DNA of 15,482 nt from Geobacter sp. UBA5608 (GCA_002424705.1 DIKW01000014.1:1-15482); one strand, 5' to 3'. Shown: positions 6,734 through 14,425, counted from the stretch's first letter. A program made the numbers and translations. Notes: generated from the sequence alone by a model not told the origin.

Positions 6734-9700
6734 TGGCTGCACTTCCAGCGGGGGCTGTTCTTCAGCTCCTCGCAGCAGGCCTAAAGGACCTACTTCAACC
6801 TATGGCCAGTCTTTTGCTACCCTATTTCCCTCTGCCAATCCATCTCTCGGGTGCTGCCCGGGCAGCTTTAGACCTCGATCTGGTCCTAGCGCCGCTCCTG
6901 GCGCGTCGTTATCCGCCAATTGTTGCCTGTCGCCGGCTGGCGAGCTGTCTGCAGGCTGACCGTGGACCGGCTGCCCCGCCGGTTACGGCTGCACAGCTCC
7001 ATTTGTACGGGACGTTGTTGAATGTGTATCGCTATCTGGTGGCGCAGTGTGCCGAGCTTGGCGATAGGGGGCGGCTAGCGACGGCCCTCCGTCGTGGCGG
7101 GGTCGAGTTGGATCAACCAGCGGTAGCCGCTGCCATGGAAGGTTTCGAGGCGGGTTTTCCACCGGTTGTTGCAGTGAGCGGGTATCCGCAGCAGCTGAAG
7201 GTTGAACTTGTCCTAAGCGAGATGCTGTTGGTGCGCCTGGCAACCGAAAACCGTGCCCTTGATCCGTTCAGACAACTGTTTGATGATCGACAACTGGCGC
7301 AGTCTGTCCCCGCCTATCGCCGGGTTGCTGACACCCTGGCCGCTGCGTTGACTGACGGACCGTCTGTGCCGGGGCTTGACGTGCCACTGATGGAGGCCCT
7401 GCGGGCGCCGCTTAAGGCAGCGCCGGATTCATTGGCCGGCCAGTTGGGCTATATTCGTGAAACCTGGGGTGACCTGCTGCCCCGCGACCTGTTCGAGGGG
7501 GTTTTGACCGCCTTCGATATACTTGATGAGGAACAGGCCGCCCGTGGTATGGGCGGGCCTGGTCCCAGCCGTGTGCTGGAGTTCGGAGCAGGTGCGGTCG
7601 GTGCCTGGGACCGTGGTCGGCGGCAAATGCTGGAGGCGGGGCACGTGGCAGGTTACGACCAGCCAGAATACGAGGCCTTCTCGCCTGATGCCGACTGGAT
7701 GTCGACTGTGGTGCTGATGGCCAAGATGACCCATGTCTGGCTTGATCAGCTCTCACGCTGGCATGGCTATCCGATCACCCGGCTTGATCAGGTGCCGGAC
7801 AGCGAACTCGATCAGTTGGCGGCCTGTGGGTTTACCGGACTGTGGTTGATCGGTCTCTGGGAGCGTTCAGCCGCCTCGCGCCGTATCAAGGAGTTGTGCG
7901 GTAACCCTGAGGCACACGCATCGGCTTACTCGCTGTACGACTATACGATTGCCGATGACTTGGGTGGTGAGGCCGCCTTTCAGAATCTGAAACAGAGGGC
8001 CTGGCAGCGGGGGATTCGGCTGGCCAGTGACATGGTGCCCAACCACACCGGTATTTATTCCCGTTGGGTTGTGGAACATCCCGATTGGTTCGTCCAGAGC
8101 GATTACCCACCTTTTCCCGGCTATCGCTTCAATGGCGAGGATCTTTCAGGTGATCCTCGCGTCACGATCCAGATCGAAGACGGCTACTGGAGCAAGGACG
8201 ACGCCGCCGTGGCCTTCCGGATGATTGATCGCCGTGATGGCCGTACCCGCTACCTCTACCACGGCAACGATGGCACCAGCATCCCCTGGAACGACACCGC
8301 CCAGCTGAACTATCTAATCCCCGAGGTGCGCGAGGCGGTGATGCAGACCATCCTGCATGTGGCGCGTCTGACGCCGATCATCCGCTTTGATGCCGCCATG
8401 ACACTGGCTAAAAAGCACTACCAGCGTCTCTGGTTTCCACAGCGCGGATTGGGTGGCGGCATTCCGTCCCGGGCCGAGCACGCCATGAGCCGCGACGAGT
8501 TCGATGCGGTGTTTCCGCAGGAGTTCTGGCGTGAGGTGGTGGATCGGGTTGGCCGCGAGGTGCCGGACACCCTTCTGCTGGCCGAGGCGTTCTGGATGAT
8601 GGAAGGCTACTTTGTGCGCACCTTGGGCATGCACCGGGTCTATAACTCAGCCTTCATGAACATGCTCAAGGAAGAGGAAAACGCCAAGTACCGCCAGACC
8701 ATCAAGAATGTGTTGGAATTCAATCCTGAGATCCTGAAGCGGTTCGTCAACTTTATGAACAACCCGGACGAAAAGACCGCTGTGGAACAGTTCGGTTCCC
8801 AGGGCAAGTATTTCGGGGCCTGTGTGTTGCTGGCCACCATGCCGGGGCTGCCGATGTTCGGCCATGGTCAGCTGGAGGGCTTCAAAGAAAAATATGGCAT
8901 GGAGTACCGTCGCGCCTACTGGGATGAACAGGTGGACCAGGGGCTATTGGAAGGACACCGGCTATGGATCTTTCCGCTGCTGAAGAAACGCTGGCTGTTT
9001 TCCGGTTCAGAACACTATTGCCTGTATGATTTTTGCTGCAACGATGGCAGCGTGGACGACCATGTCTTTGCCTACAGCAACCGGGCCGGCGCCGAACGGG
9101 CACTGGTGATATACAATAATCGCCATGGCCAGACAGCCGGCTGGATACGACAGGCCACTGCGCAAACACAACAGCATATCGGATTAGCCGACGCGCTTGG
9201 GCTGGATAGTGGACCGGGACGGTTCGTCTCGTTCCGTGACCTGGCCAGCGGCCTTGAGTACCTGCGCAGTTCGGCAGAGATCCATCAACAGGGCCTCTAT
9301 GTTGAGCTTGGTCCCTACGAATTCCACATCTTTTGGGAGTATCAGGAACAGCAGGACAGCCAGGAAGCCAGCTGGGGTGCGCTCTGTCAGGAGTTGGCCG
9401 GGCGAGGCGTGGCATCGCTGGCAGAGGAGCTGGCACAGCTACGTCATCGTCCGTTCCTTAACGCCTATCGGTCGGTATGCGATCAGTTGGCCGCAATTGC
9501 CCCCGGCGCGTTTACGTCTGCTGAGCCAGGCCTGACAAAGTATCTGCTTCAGCTTCGGTCAGTTATAGCACTTGAGAGCAATGAACAAACCGACGTAACA
9601 CTGCTGATTGAACAGCTGCAGGCCGCCTATAAACCGGCTGTTGTCCGGAAAACCGTGCAGCTGTTGCGGCGTGCAGGGGTGTCGCGAGAGTTATTGCCCA

Positions 9701-10221
9701 GTGGTAGGACGGAGCGTCGGGCCTTTCTGGCGGTGCTCGTGCTGGGGCATATGGTGGCAGCACTGGGTGACGATCCGATGTCGTCCTACGGCCTACAGCG
9801 TCCAGTAGCCGCTTTTATAGCCGGTTCTGTCGATCATGAGCGTCGCTGGGGGCAGTACCAGGCTGCCCGCTGCGGAGCGGTTGCGGCGGCCTGGCCGGTC
9901 TGGAATGACCCGGTCTGGCAGGATTCGGGTGAGCGGCTGGCAGCCCTGCTTGAGTTACCGCAGGTCTCGCGTTTTCTGCTGGTGCATGACGATGCTGGTG
10001 TTTCCTGGTTTAACAAGGAACGTTTTGAAGAGTTTGTGTGCTGGTTGACGATACGGGCCTGTTTTGAAGGAGCCAGGGGTGCCTGTTCGATCGCTGTCCC
10101 GACAATGGGCCTGACCTTGCTGGCAGCAGGAGCCGAGTACCGTTTGAGACGGCTGCTCAGGCTGGCAGCTGAAGCAGATGTCTGCACACCGCAAGAGCAT
10201 GGTCGATGCGGGGACTGCTGA
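6733..10221 (+). CDS. Large GH13 (alpha-amylase superfamily) protein with long flanking regions
   Basis: In this 1162-residue protein, residues about 345-870 form the GH13 barrel. Conserved regions are visible: DMVPNH (433-438), IIRFDAAM (549-556, probable nucleophile D553 and its Arg R551), LLAEAF (615-620, probable acid/base E618) and FMNNPDEKTA (674-683, probable transition-state Asp D679). The usual His before this last Asp is Pro, as I recall also for GlgE-type maltosyltransferases. All catalytic acids are present, so an active alpha-glucan hydrolase or transferase is likely; the substrate is not deducible. About 340 residues before and 290 after the barrel are helix-rich and unrecognised. 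No convincing signal peptide is seen, so a cytosolic location is expected. The start at TAATG lacks a clear ribosome binding site and relies on coupling; M24 is an alternative. The end overlaps the barrel-protein gene by 16 bases. Confidence 0.88.
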   Translation: MAALPAGAVLQLLAAGLKDLLQPMASLLLPYFPLPIHLSGAARAALDLDLVLAPLLARRYPPIVACRRLASCLQADRGPAAPPVTAAQLHLYGTLLNVYRYLVAQCAELGDRGRLATALRRGGVELDQPAVAAAMEGFEAGFPPVVAVSGYPQQLKVELVLSEMLLVRLATENRALDPFRQLFDDRQLAQSVPAYRRVADTLAAALTDGPSVPGLDVPLMEALRAPLKAAPDSLAGQLGYIRETWGDLLPRDLFEGVLTAFDILDEEQAARGMGGPGPSRVLEFGAGAVGAWDRGRRQMLEAGHVAGYDQPEYEAFSPDADWMSTVVLMAKMTHVWLDQLSRWHGYPITRLDQVPDSELDQLAACGFTGLWLIGLWERSAASRRIKELCGNPEAHASAYSLYDYTIADDLGGEAAFQNLKQRAWQRGIRLASDMVPNHTGIYSRWVVEHPDWFVQSDYPPFPGYRFNGEDLSGDPRVTIQIEDGYWSKDDAAVAFRMIDRRDGRTRYLYHGNDGTSIPWNDTAQLNYLIPEVREAVMQTILHVARLTPIIRFDAAMTLAKKHYQRLWFPQRGLGGGIPSRAEHAMSRDEFDAVFPQEFWREVVDRVGREVPDTLLLAEAFWMMEGYFVRTLGMHRVYNSAFMNMLKEEENAKYRQTIKNVLEFNPEILKRFVNFMNNPDEKTAVEQFGSQGKYFGACVLLATMPGLPMFGHGQLEGFKEKYGMEYRRAYWDEQVDQGLLEGHRLWIFPLLKKRWLFSGSEHYCLYDFCCNDGSVDDHVFAYSNRAGAERALVIYNNRHGQTAGWIRQATAQTQQHIGLADALGLDSGPGRFVSFRDLASGLEYLRSSAEIHQQGLYVELGPYEFHIFWEYQEQQDSQEASWGALCQELAGRGVASLAEELAQLRHRPFLNAYRSVCDQLAAIAPGAFTSAEPGLTKYLLQLRSVIALESNEQTDVTLLIEQLQAAYKPAVVRKTVQLLRRAGVSRELLPSGRTERRAFLAVLVLGHMVAALGDDPMSSYGLQRPVAAFIAGSVDHERRWGQYQAARCGAVAAAWPVWNDPVWQDSGERLAALLELPQVSRFLLVHDDAGVSWFNKERFEEFVCWLTIRACFEGARGACSIAVPTMGLTLLAAGAEYRLRRLLRLAAEADVCTPQEHGRCGDC

Positions 10222-11183
10222 CCACACTGGTCCTGGTGTTGGGCATGCTTGTGCTCACGCCGCTGGCAACCGCAGAAGATGGGCCGGCAACGACGCCGGA
10301 TCAACAGCGAAGTTTCAGGGAGTGCCTTTTCGGCAGCCAGCAGTTGGGCTGGGCTGATCTCGACTGGGAGCTTGATCTCTATTACACCAACCTTTCACTC
10401 AACATCCCGCTTGCCGGTACACCAATCCAGGATCTGTCGGGTCTGAGCGAGCCCGAGATCTATAGCAGGTTGTTTGTCAACTCATTGGTGCCCCGCTTTT
10501 TACTGCTCGAAGCGGCCGTTATGCCAATGCCGCTGGCCGGGGTGGCGTTACAGGAATCCGCCCCGGGTTTCTACCGTTCTGGCGAGATCGGCGGCAGCCA
10601 GAACCTGATCCAATGGGTCACGGCCGGATTTGAGGAACCCTACGCATTTTCTCTGTTTGTGGGGGATATGGTCCGTTTCACCAAACAGGGCGAGGAGCGG
10701 CTTTCGTCCAATAAGGGGTACATGGGCTACCTGTGCAGCTACTCCAACCAGCACATCAAAAACAATGTCTTGATACCTGACGATTCGTTGGAGCTTGAGT
10801 GGAAATTAAAGGGGGAGCGGAGTTTCAGGGATGAAAAGCTGGCCTGGAGCTTTCGGCTTGGCGCAAAAATTCATGACCACCCCGATATCGCCGATACCTT
10901 CTATCTTGGTTTTCGTCGGAGTGACCTGGACTTTACGGTGAATCCGATTGAATTTCTAAAAAACAGCACGATTGAGGTGCGCTGGGATGTCAGCGCCAAA
11001 ACAGCAGCGTTGCTGCGACAGGAGTATGTGCTGGGTAAGAAGTTTCCGGTCAAATCCTGGGGAGTGGCCTTCAAGCTTGATGCCGGCATGATCTGGGAGG
11101 CCCCGGACCGTTACAGCGGTAGGCTCAGGGATCGGGATGCCGGCAATGTAACCGTGGTACTGCGCCCGAACATCATTTTTTAG
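10206..11183 (+). CDS. Predicted outer-membrane beta-barrel protein, unknown function
   Basis: This 325-residue protein has a clear Sec signal peptide (hydrophobic residues 3-20, probable cleavage after ATA at 21-23). The mature part has no hydrophobic helix but shows alternating-residue strands such as WELDLYYTNLSLNI, LAWSFRLGAKI, TFYLGFRRSDLDFTV, STIEVRWDVSA and WGVAFKLDAGMIW. It ends in NVTVVLRPNIIF, a final strand with terminal Phe of the kind recognised by the BAM complex. It is therefore a likely outer-membrane barrel. I do not recognise the family. It resembles barrels that modify or sit near lipids only in general shape, so no enzymatic role is claimed. The start ATG overlaps the GH13 gene by 16 bases, with a weak AAGAG 8 bases upstream, so it is the third gene of the operon. 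The stop overlaps the convergent GGDEF gene by 4 bases. Confidence 0.8.
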   Translation: MRGLLTTLVLVLGMLVLTPLATAEDGPATTPDQQRSFRECLFGSQQLGWADLDWELDLYYTNLSLNIPLAGTPIQDLSGLSEPEIYSRLFVNSLVPRFLLLEAAVMPMPLAGVALQESAPGFYRSGEIGGSQNLIQWVTAGFEEPYAFSLFVGDMVRFTKQGEERLSSNKGYMGYLCSYSNQHIKNNVLIPDDSLELEWKLKGERSFRDEKLAWSFRLGAKIHDHPDIADTFYLGFRRSDLDFTVNPIEFLKNSTIEVRWDVSAKTAALLRQEYVLGKKFPVKSWGVAFKLDAGMIWEAPDRYSGRLRDRDAGNVTVVLRPNIIF

Positions 11184-12460
11184 GGGGCAGCCGACGGTGT
11201 GATGCTGCGGGATTTCCGCTCCAGTTTATCACCGTACATCAGTTTGTCCGCCTGTTTCATGGTGCCCTGTAATTCTCCTGCCTGATCGGCGGTGGCCATG
11301 CCCAGTGACAACAACCGGGCGGTCGCCCCAAATCTCCGTTCGGCGGTGCCGTTTTCTCTGATCCGTTGCATGGCGGCCTGCGCCGCGTCGTGATCGGTGC
11401 GCGGCAGCAGGACGGCGAATTCATCGCCCCCAATGCGCGCCACAACGTCGGCAGCCCGGAAGGCTGATAAGAGCACTTCGGCAGCCTCCCTGATCAACTG
11501 ATCGCCAGCAGCGTGCCCTTGGGAGTCGTTGACTGCTTTCAGGCCGTCGATATCGGCAACCACTACGCTGACCGGGAAGTCGCGGCTGTTGTCAAGCCGT
11601 TGCAGTTCGGCGTCGAAATAGGCCCGGTTGTAGAGTCCGGTCAGTGGGTCGTGAGTGCCCAGATAGTGCAGGCTTTCTTCGTACTGCTTCCGGGCGGTGA
11701 TGTCCTGGGAGACCTTCAGAAAGCCGGTCACATCGCCGTTGCTGTCCCGCAGCGGGCAGATCTTGACCGTTTCCCAGTAAATCGAACCGTCTTTGTGCTT
11801 GTTTGCCAGTTCTCCCTGCCATTCTCGTCCGGCGACAATCGATTGCCACAGCTCGGTATACATCTCAGGGGGGTTCATGTCGGATTTTAGTAAGCGAGGG
11901 TTGCGGCCCAGCACCTCTTCGGCAGTGTAGCCGCAGAGGCGGGTGAACATGGCATTGACATACTCGATGGAGCCGTTCAGCGAGGTGATCATTATCGGTG
12001 CCGGGGCCTGCTCAACGGCTTGTGACAGCCTGTATATATGTTCTTCCTGCTGCTGAAGCTTGCGCTTGAGCAGGACGTAGTTGCTGCAGGTCTCAATGGC
12101 GTTGGTTAAATGTGCGAAGTCTACGGGTTTTTGAACGTACTGATTGACACCAAGGGCGATGCACTCCAGCAGATATTCGGTATCGCTGTAGGCGGTCAGC
12201 ATGATCAGCTGGCTGTCATGATCCAGTTGACGGACTTCGCGGCACATTTCGAGACCGTTCATCAGCGGCATCATGATATCGCTCAGAACAATGTCGGGGC
12301 GTTTTTCGCGATAGAGGGCCAGACCCTCGCGACCGTTCTCTGCCACGTATAGCTCTGTTACGATCCGTTGCAGGATGCGGGAAACCTGCTCGCGGGTGAC
12401 TTTTTCATCCTCAACGTAGAGCAGCGATATGTCGTAATGCTCGATAGCGACTGATTTCAT
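11180..12460 (-). CDS. Response regulator-PAS-GGDEF diguanylate cyclase
   Basis: This 426-residue protein has three parts. An N-terminal receiver domain (about 10-125) carries acidic pair E17-D18, phosphoacceptor D61 in DIMMP, T89 and K111. A PAS domain (about 145-255) is followed by the GGDEF domain (about 260-412) with the intact GGDEF motif at 344-348. The inhibitory-site RxxD (R335 to D338) sits five residues before GGDEF, so product inhibition is expected. The enzyme would make cyclic di-GMP from two GTP after phosphorylation by an unseen histidine kinase. The frame is open 88 codons upstream, but ATG 12460 gives the standard receiver start and avoids the divergent DUF362 gene; its ribosome binding site is weak (AGGT). 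No kinase is encoded nearby. Confidence 0.95.
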   Translation of the reverse strand: MKSVAIEHYDISLLYVEDEKVTREQVSRILQRIVTELYVAENGREGLALYREKRPDIVLSDIMMPLMNGLEMCREVRQLDHDSQLIMLTAYSDTEYLLECIALGVNQYVQKPVDFAHLTNAIETCSNYVLLKRKLQQQEEHIYRLSQAVEQAPAPIMITSLNGSIEYVNAMFTRLCGYTAEEVLGRNPRLLKSDMNPPEMYTELWQSIVAGREWQGELANKHKDGSIYWETVKICPLRDSNGDVTGFLKVSQDITARKQYEESLHYLGTHDPLTGLYNRAYFDAELQRLDNSRDFPVSVVVADIDGLKAVNDSQGHAAGDQLIREAAEVLLSAFRAADVVARIGGDEFAVLLPRTDHDAAQAAMQRIRENGTAERRFGATARLLSLGMATADQAGELQGTMKQADKLMYGDKLERKSRSITPSAAP

Positions 12461-12533
12461 GGGGACCTGGTGCCTGGAGACTGGTTGCCGTTCCTTTGCT
12501 GTGTGGTAGTGTAACCCAAGATTGGGAAAGTGC

Positions 12534-12539
12534 AAGGAG
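12534..12539 (+). promoter_or_regulatory. Shine-Dalgarno site of the DUF362 gene
   Basis: AAGGAG lies 3 bases before ATG 12543 and 9 bases before the in-frame ATG 12549. The spacing favours 12549. The frame also has a TTG at 12522, but this is upstream of the site and is rejected as the start. Confidence 0.65.
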
Positions 12540-12548
12540 AACATGAAC

Positions 12549-13682
12549 ATGGAATCGGTAGCGCTTGCGCGCTGTGCATCATATGATCTACAGCAGGTTC
12601 GGCAGCAGTTGGATCGGCTTTTAGCTTCCCTGGGAGGCATGGCCGCATTTGTCAGTGCTGGCCAGCGGGTGCTGCTCAAGCCCAACCTGCTATCGGCAAA
12701 ACCACCTGAAGCGGCGGTCACCACCCATCCAGTGCTGGTTCAGGCCGTGGCAGAACTGGTGCAGCAGGCCGGTGGAGAAGTGCTGATCGGTGACAGCCCC
12801 GGAATCGGGACGCTGGAACGGGTGGCAGAAAAAAGCGGCATTGCGGCGGTTGCCAGAAAACTTGGTGCCCAGCTGGTTGTGTTCCAGGAGACACAGCGGG
12901 TGAGCGGAAGCGGTGTTTTCCGTCAGTTTGAACTGTCGCGGGAATACCTGGCAGCCGATGTCGTCATCAATCTGCCTAAACTGAAAACCCACGAGATGAT
13001 GACCCTGACCTGCGGGGTGAAGAACCTCTACGGCACGGTGGTGGGTACTGCCAAGGCTGGGTTGCATCTGACTGCGGGCCGGTCCAAGGAGCTTTTTGCC
13101 GGCCTCTTGCTGGAGATCGCCCAGGCGCGGCCAGTGGCTTTGACCATCGTTGATGGCATCAGTGCGATGGAGGGGGACGGACCCAGCAGCGGCACGCCTC
13201 GTCAGCTGGGCTGGCTGCTGGCGGGTGCTAATCCGGTGGCGGTCGACGTGGTGGCCGGCCGCTTGGCCAAAATCCCGCACGAGTTGTTGCCGGTTGAGCA
13301 GGAGGCCCGTCGCCGTAAACTGCCTGGTGCGAACTGGGAGGAGATTGAGCTGCTTGGCGAACCGTTCGCAGCGGTCGAGCCGCCATTCAGGCTGCCTGGG
13401 GGGCTGGATGTGCAGTTCGGCCTGCCGGTGTTTCTCAAAGATCTGCTGCGCAATCAATTGACCCCGCTGCCGGCGGCCGATCAGCGGCTATGTGTGTTGT
13501 GCGGTATCTGTCGCGATGCCTGCCCGCCTCATGCCATCAGCATAACGAAAAACGCCCTGAAGGTTGATTCAGGGCGTTGCATTCGCTGCTGGTGTTGTCG
13601 TGAGCTGTGTCCCCACCAGGCGTTGGTGGTAAAACGCGGACTATTGCTGCGTTTGCTGGGAGGCAGTGGGCAGAAGGACTAG
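12549..13682 (+). CDS. DUF362 protein with two 4Fe-4S ferredoxin motifs
   Basis: This 377-residue protein has a DUF362 domain (about residues 2-250), recognised by VLLKPNLLSAK (41-51), an IGDSPG turn (80-85), the VVINLPKLKTHEMMT block (138-152), GVKNLYGTVVG (156-166) and DGISAMEGDGP (202-212). The C-terminus adds a di-cluster ferredoxin: C315, C318, C321, C325 and C344, C347, C350, C354, both in the CxxCxxCxxxCP pattern. Such proteins are common in anaerobes and probably move electrons, but the partner and reaction are unknown. No signal peptide is present, so it is cytosolic. It is divergent from the GGDEF gene (88 bases between). The stop overlaps the convergent DksA-like gene by 4 bases, and its ferredoxin region contains that gene's probable terminator. 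Confidence 0.92.
   Translation: MESVALARCASYDLQQVRQQLDRLLASLGGMAAFVSAGQRVLLKPNLLSAKPPEAAVTTHPVLVQAVAELVQQAGGEVLIGDSPGIGTLERVAEKSGIAAVARKLGAQLVVFQETQRVSGSGVFRQFELSREYLAADVVINLPKLKTHEMMTLTCGVKNLYGTVVGTAKAGLHLTAGRSKELFAGLLLEIAQARPVALTIVDGISAMEGDGPSSGTPRQLGWLLAGANPVAVDVVAGRLAKIPHELLPVEQEARRRKLPGANWEEIELLGEPFAAVEPPFRLPGGLDVQFGLPVFLKDLLRNQLTPLPAADQRLCVLCGICRDACPPHAISITKNALKVDSGRCIRCWCCRELCPHQALVVKRGLLLRLLGGSGQKD
13548..13578 (-). terminator. Rho-independent terminator of the DksA-like gene, inside the DUF362 coding region
   Basis: AACGCCCTGAA (13551-13561) and TTCAGGGCGTT (13568-13578) form a perfect 11-bp inverted repeat with a 6-base loop. Read on the minus strand the GC-rich stem is followed by TTTTT (plus-strand A-run 13548-13552, partly in the stem). 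It lies about 100 bases beyond the DksA-like stop codon and is oriented for that transcript. On the plus strand there is no matching T-run, so it should act mainly in one direction. Confidence 0.8.
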
Positions 13683-14356
13683 GCCTCCTCCTCATCACCC
13701 AACGGGATTTCACGGTAGGCTCGCTCTTCTTCAAAACGGCGGGTCTGGGCCTGTAGGCGCTCCAGATCGGACTTGCACTTGACGCAGTGACGGGTGAACG
13801 GCATCGCCTTCAGCCGTCCCAAGGGGATTTCCTCGTCACACTCTTCGCAGATGCCGTATTCGCCTTCCTTCATCCGCAGCAGTGCGTCATCGATGTTATG
13901 CAGCTTCTGACGTTCCCGGTCGCTCAAGATCAACTCAAGCTCGCGATCGCGCTCGGAAGAGGCCTGGTCGTAGATATCACCAGTTGTTTCCTCACCCACC
14001 TTGGCCTCAGAACCGCTCTTGATTGAGCGTGAGATCTCCCGCAGCGTGGCTTCTTTCAGTTCCAGCAACTGCAGGCGAATTTCATCCCACTTGATCGGCT
14101 TGGTTGGGGCGGGCTTTGCGGCACTAGGAGTAGGTTTTGGCGCAGGAGCCGGTTGCTTTTTGGGCACAGCCTTGGACGCAGGCGCGGCCAACGCGGCTGC
14201 AGTCTTGGGTGTGGCTGATGTGGCGGGCTTTGTGGCGGCCTTTGCCGGTTTTTCTGCGCTCTTGGTCGCAGCGGTTTTCTTTGCAGAGGCTGCGCTCTTG
14301 GTTGCAGCAGTCACCTTGGTCAACGGGGCCGTTTTTTTCGTGATTTTGGTTGCCAT
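13679..14356 (-). CDS. DksA/TraR-family zinc-finger protein with Lys/Ala-rich N-terminal tail
   Basis: In this 225-residue protein, residues about 88-225 match the DksA/TraR fold. A coiled-coil hairpin carries DIYDQA (127-132), fitting the DxxDxA tip motif that in DksA reaches the RNA polymerase active site. A C4 zinc finger follows with C170, C173, C191 and C194, and ends in a charged helix. Residues 1-87 are a low-complexity Lys, Ala, Thr and Pro tail like histone H1 or bacterial AlgP-type proteins, possibly binding nucleic acid; this is inferred. It likely modulates RNA polymerase, perhaps with ppGpp, but may be a paralog and not the main DksA, so no symbol is given. ATG 14356 has GGAG 5 bases upstream; the longer frame to 14425 would include the promoter. 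Confidence 0.9.
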   Translation of the reverse strand: MATKITKKTAPLTKVTAATKSAASAKKTAATKSAEKPAKAATKPATSATPKTAAALAAPASKAVPKKQPAPAPKPTPSAAKPAPTKPIKWDEIRLQLLELKEATLREISRSIKSGSEAKVGEETTGDIYDQASSERDRELELILSDRERQKLHNIDDALLRMKEGEYGICEECDEEIPLGRLKAMPFTRHCVKCKSDLERLQAQTRRFEEERAYREIPLGDEEEA

Positions 14357-14396
14357 GACAGCTCCGAACAGATGTGGTCGTGTATGAAGGGGCCAC

Positions 14397-14425
14397 CTTC
14401 TAGCAGATAATAGTGGTGCTGTCAA
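14397..14425 (-). promoter_or_regulatory. Sigma70-like promoter of the DksA-like gene
   Basis: On the minus strand a perfect TTGACA (14425-14420) is followed after 17 bases by TAGAAG (14402-14397), preceded by TGC as in extended -10 promoters. RNA would start near 14390, about 34 bases before ATG 14356. A TATTAT lies inside the spacer but at the wrong distance from TTGACA. Confidence 0.5.

Noticed and set aside
8882..9436. 184-residue minus-strand frame within the GH13 gene
   Set aside because: Rich in Pro, Arg and His, with no family resemblance; antisense shadow of the barrel region.
10958..10983. Minus-strand hairpin followed by TTTTTT as terminator for the GGDEF gene inside the barrel gene
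   Set aside because: The T-run is good but the stem before it is only 4 bp and lies about 200 bases beyond the stop codon; too weak to call.
12461..12548. Sigma54-type promoter in the GGDEF-DUF362 divergent gap
   Set aside because: TTGCAC occurs on the minus strand, but the paired TTGC element at the required spacing is absent; only weak sigma70-like boxes can be found for either gene.
12461..12724. Longer start of the REC-PAS-GGDEF gene at 12724, overlapping the DUF362 gene
   Set aside because: The extra 88 residues are not receiver-like and run antisense through the DUF362 start; ATG 12460 begins the receiver normally.
12690..13457. 255-residue open frame on the minus strand inside the DUF362 gene
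   Set aside because: It is antisense to clear DUF362 motifs and is low in hydrophobic core residues; a shadow frame.
14357..14425. Longer start of the DksA-like gene at 14425
   Set aside because: It contains the TTGACA promoter and lacks a ribosome binding site; ATG 14356 has GGAG at the right distance.
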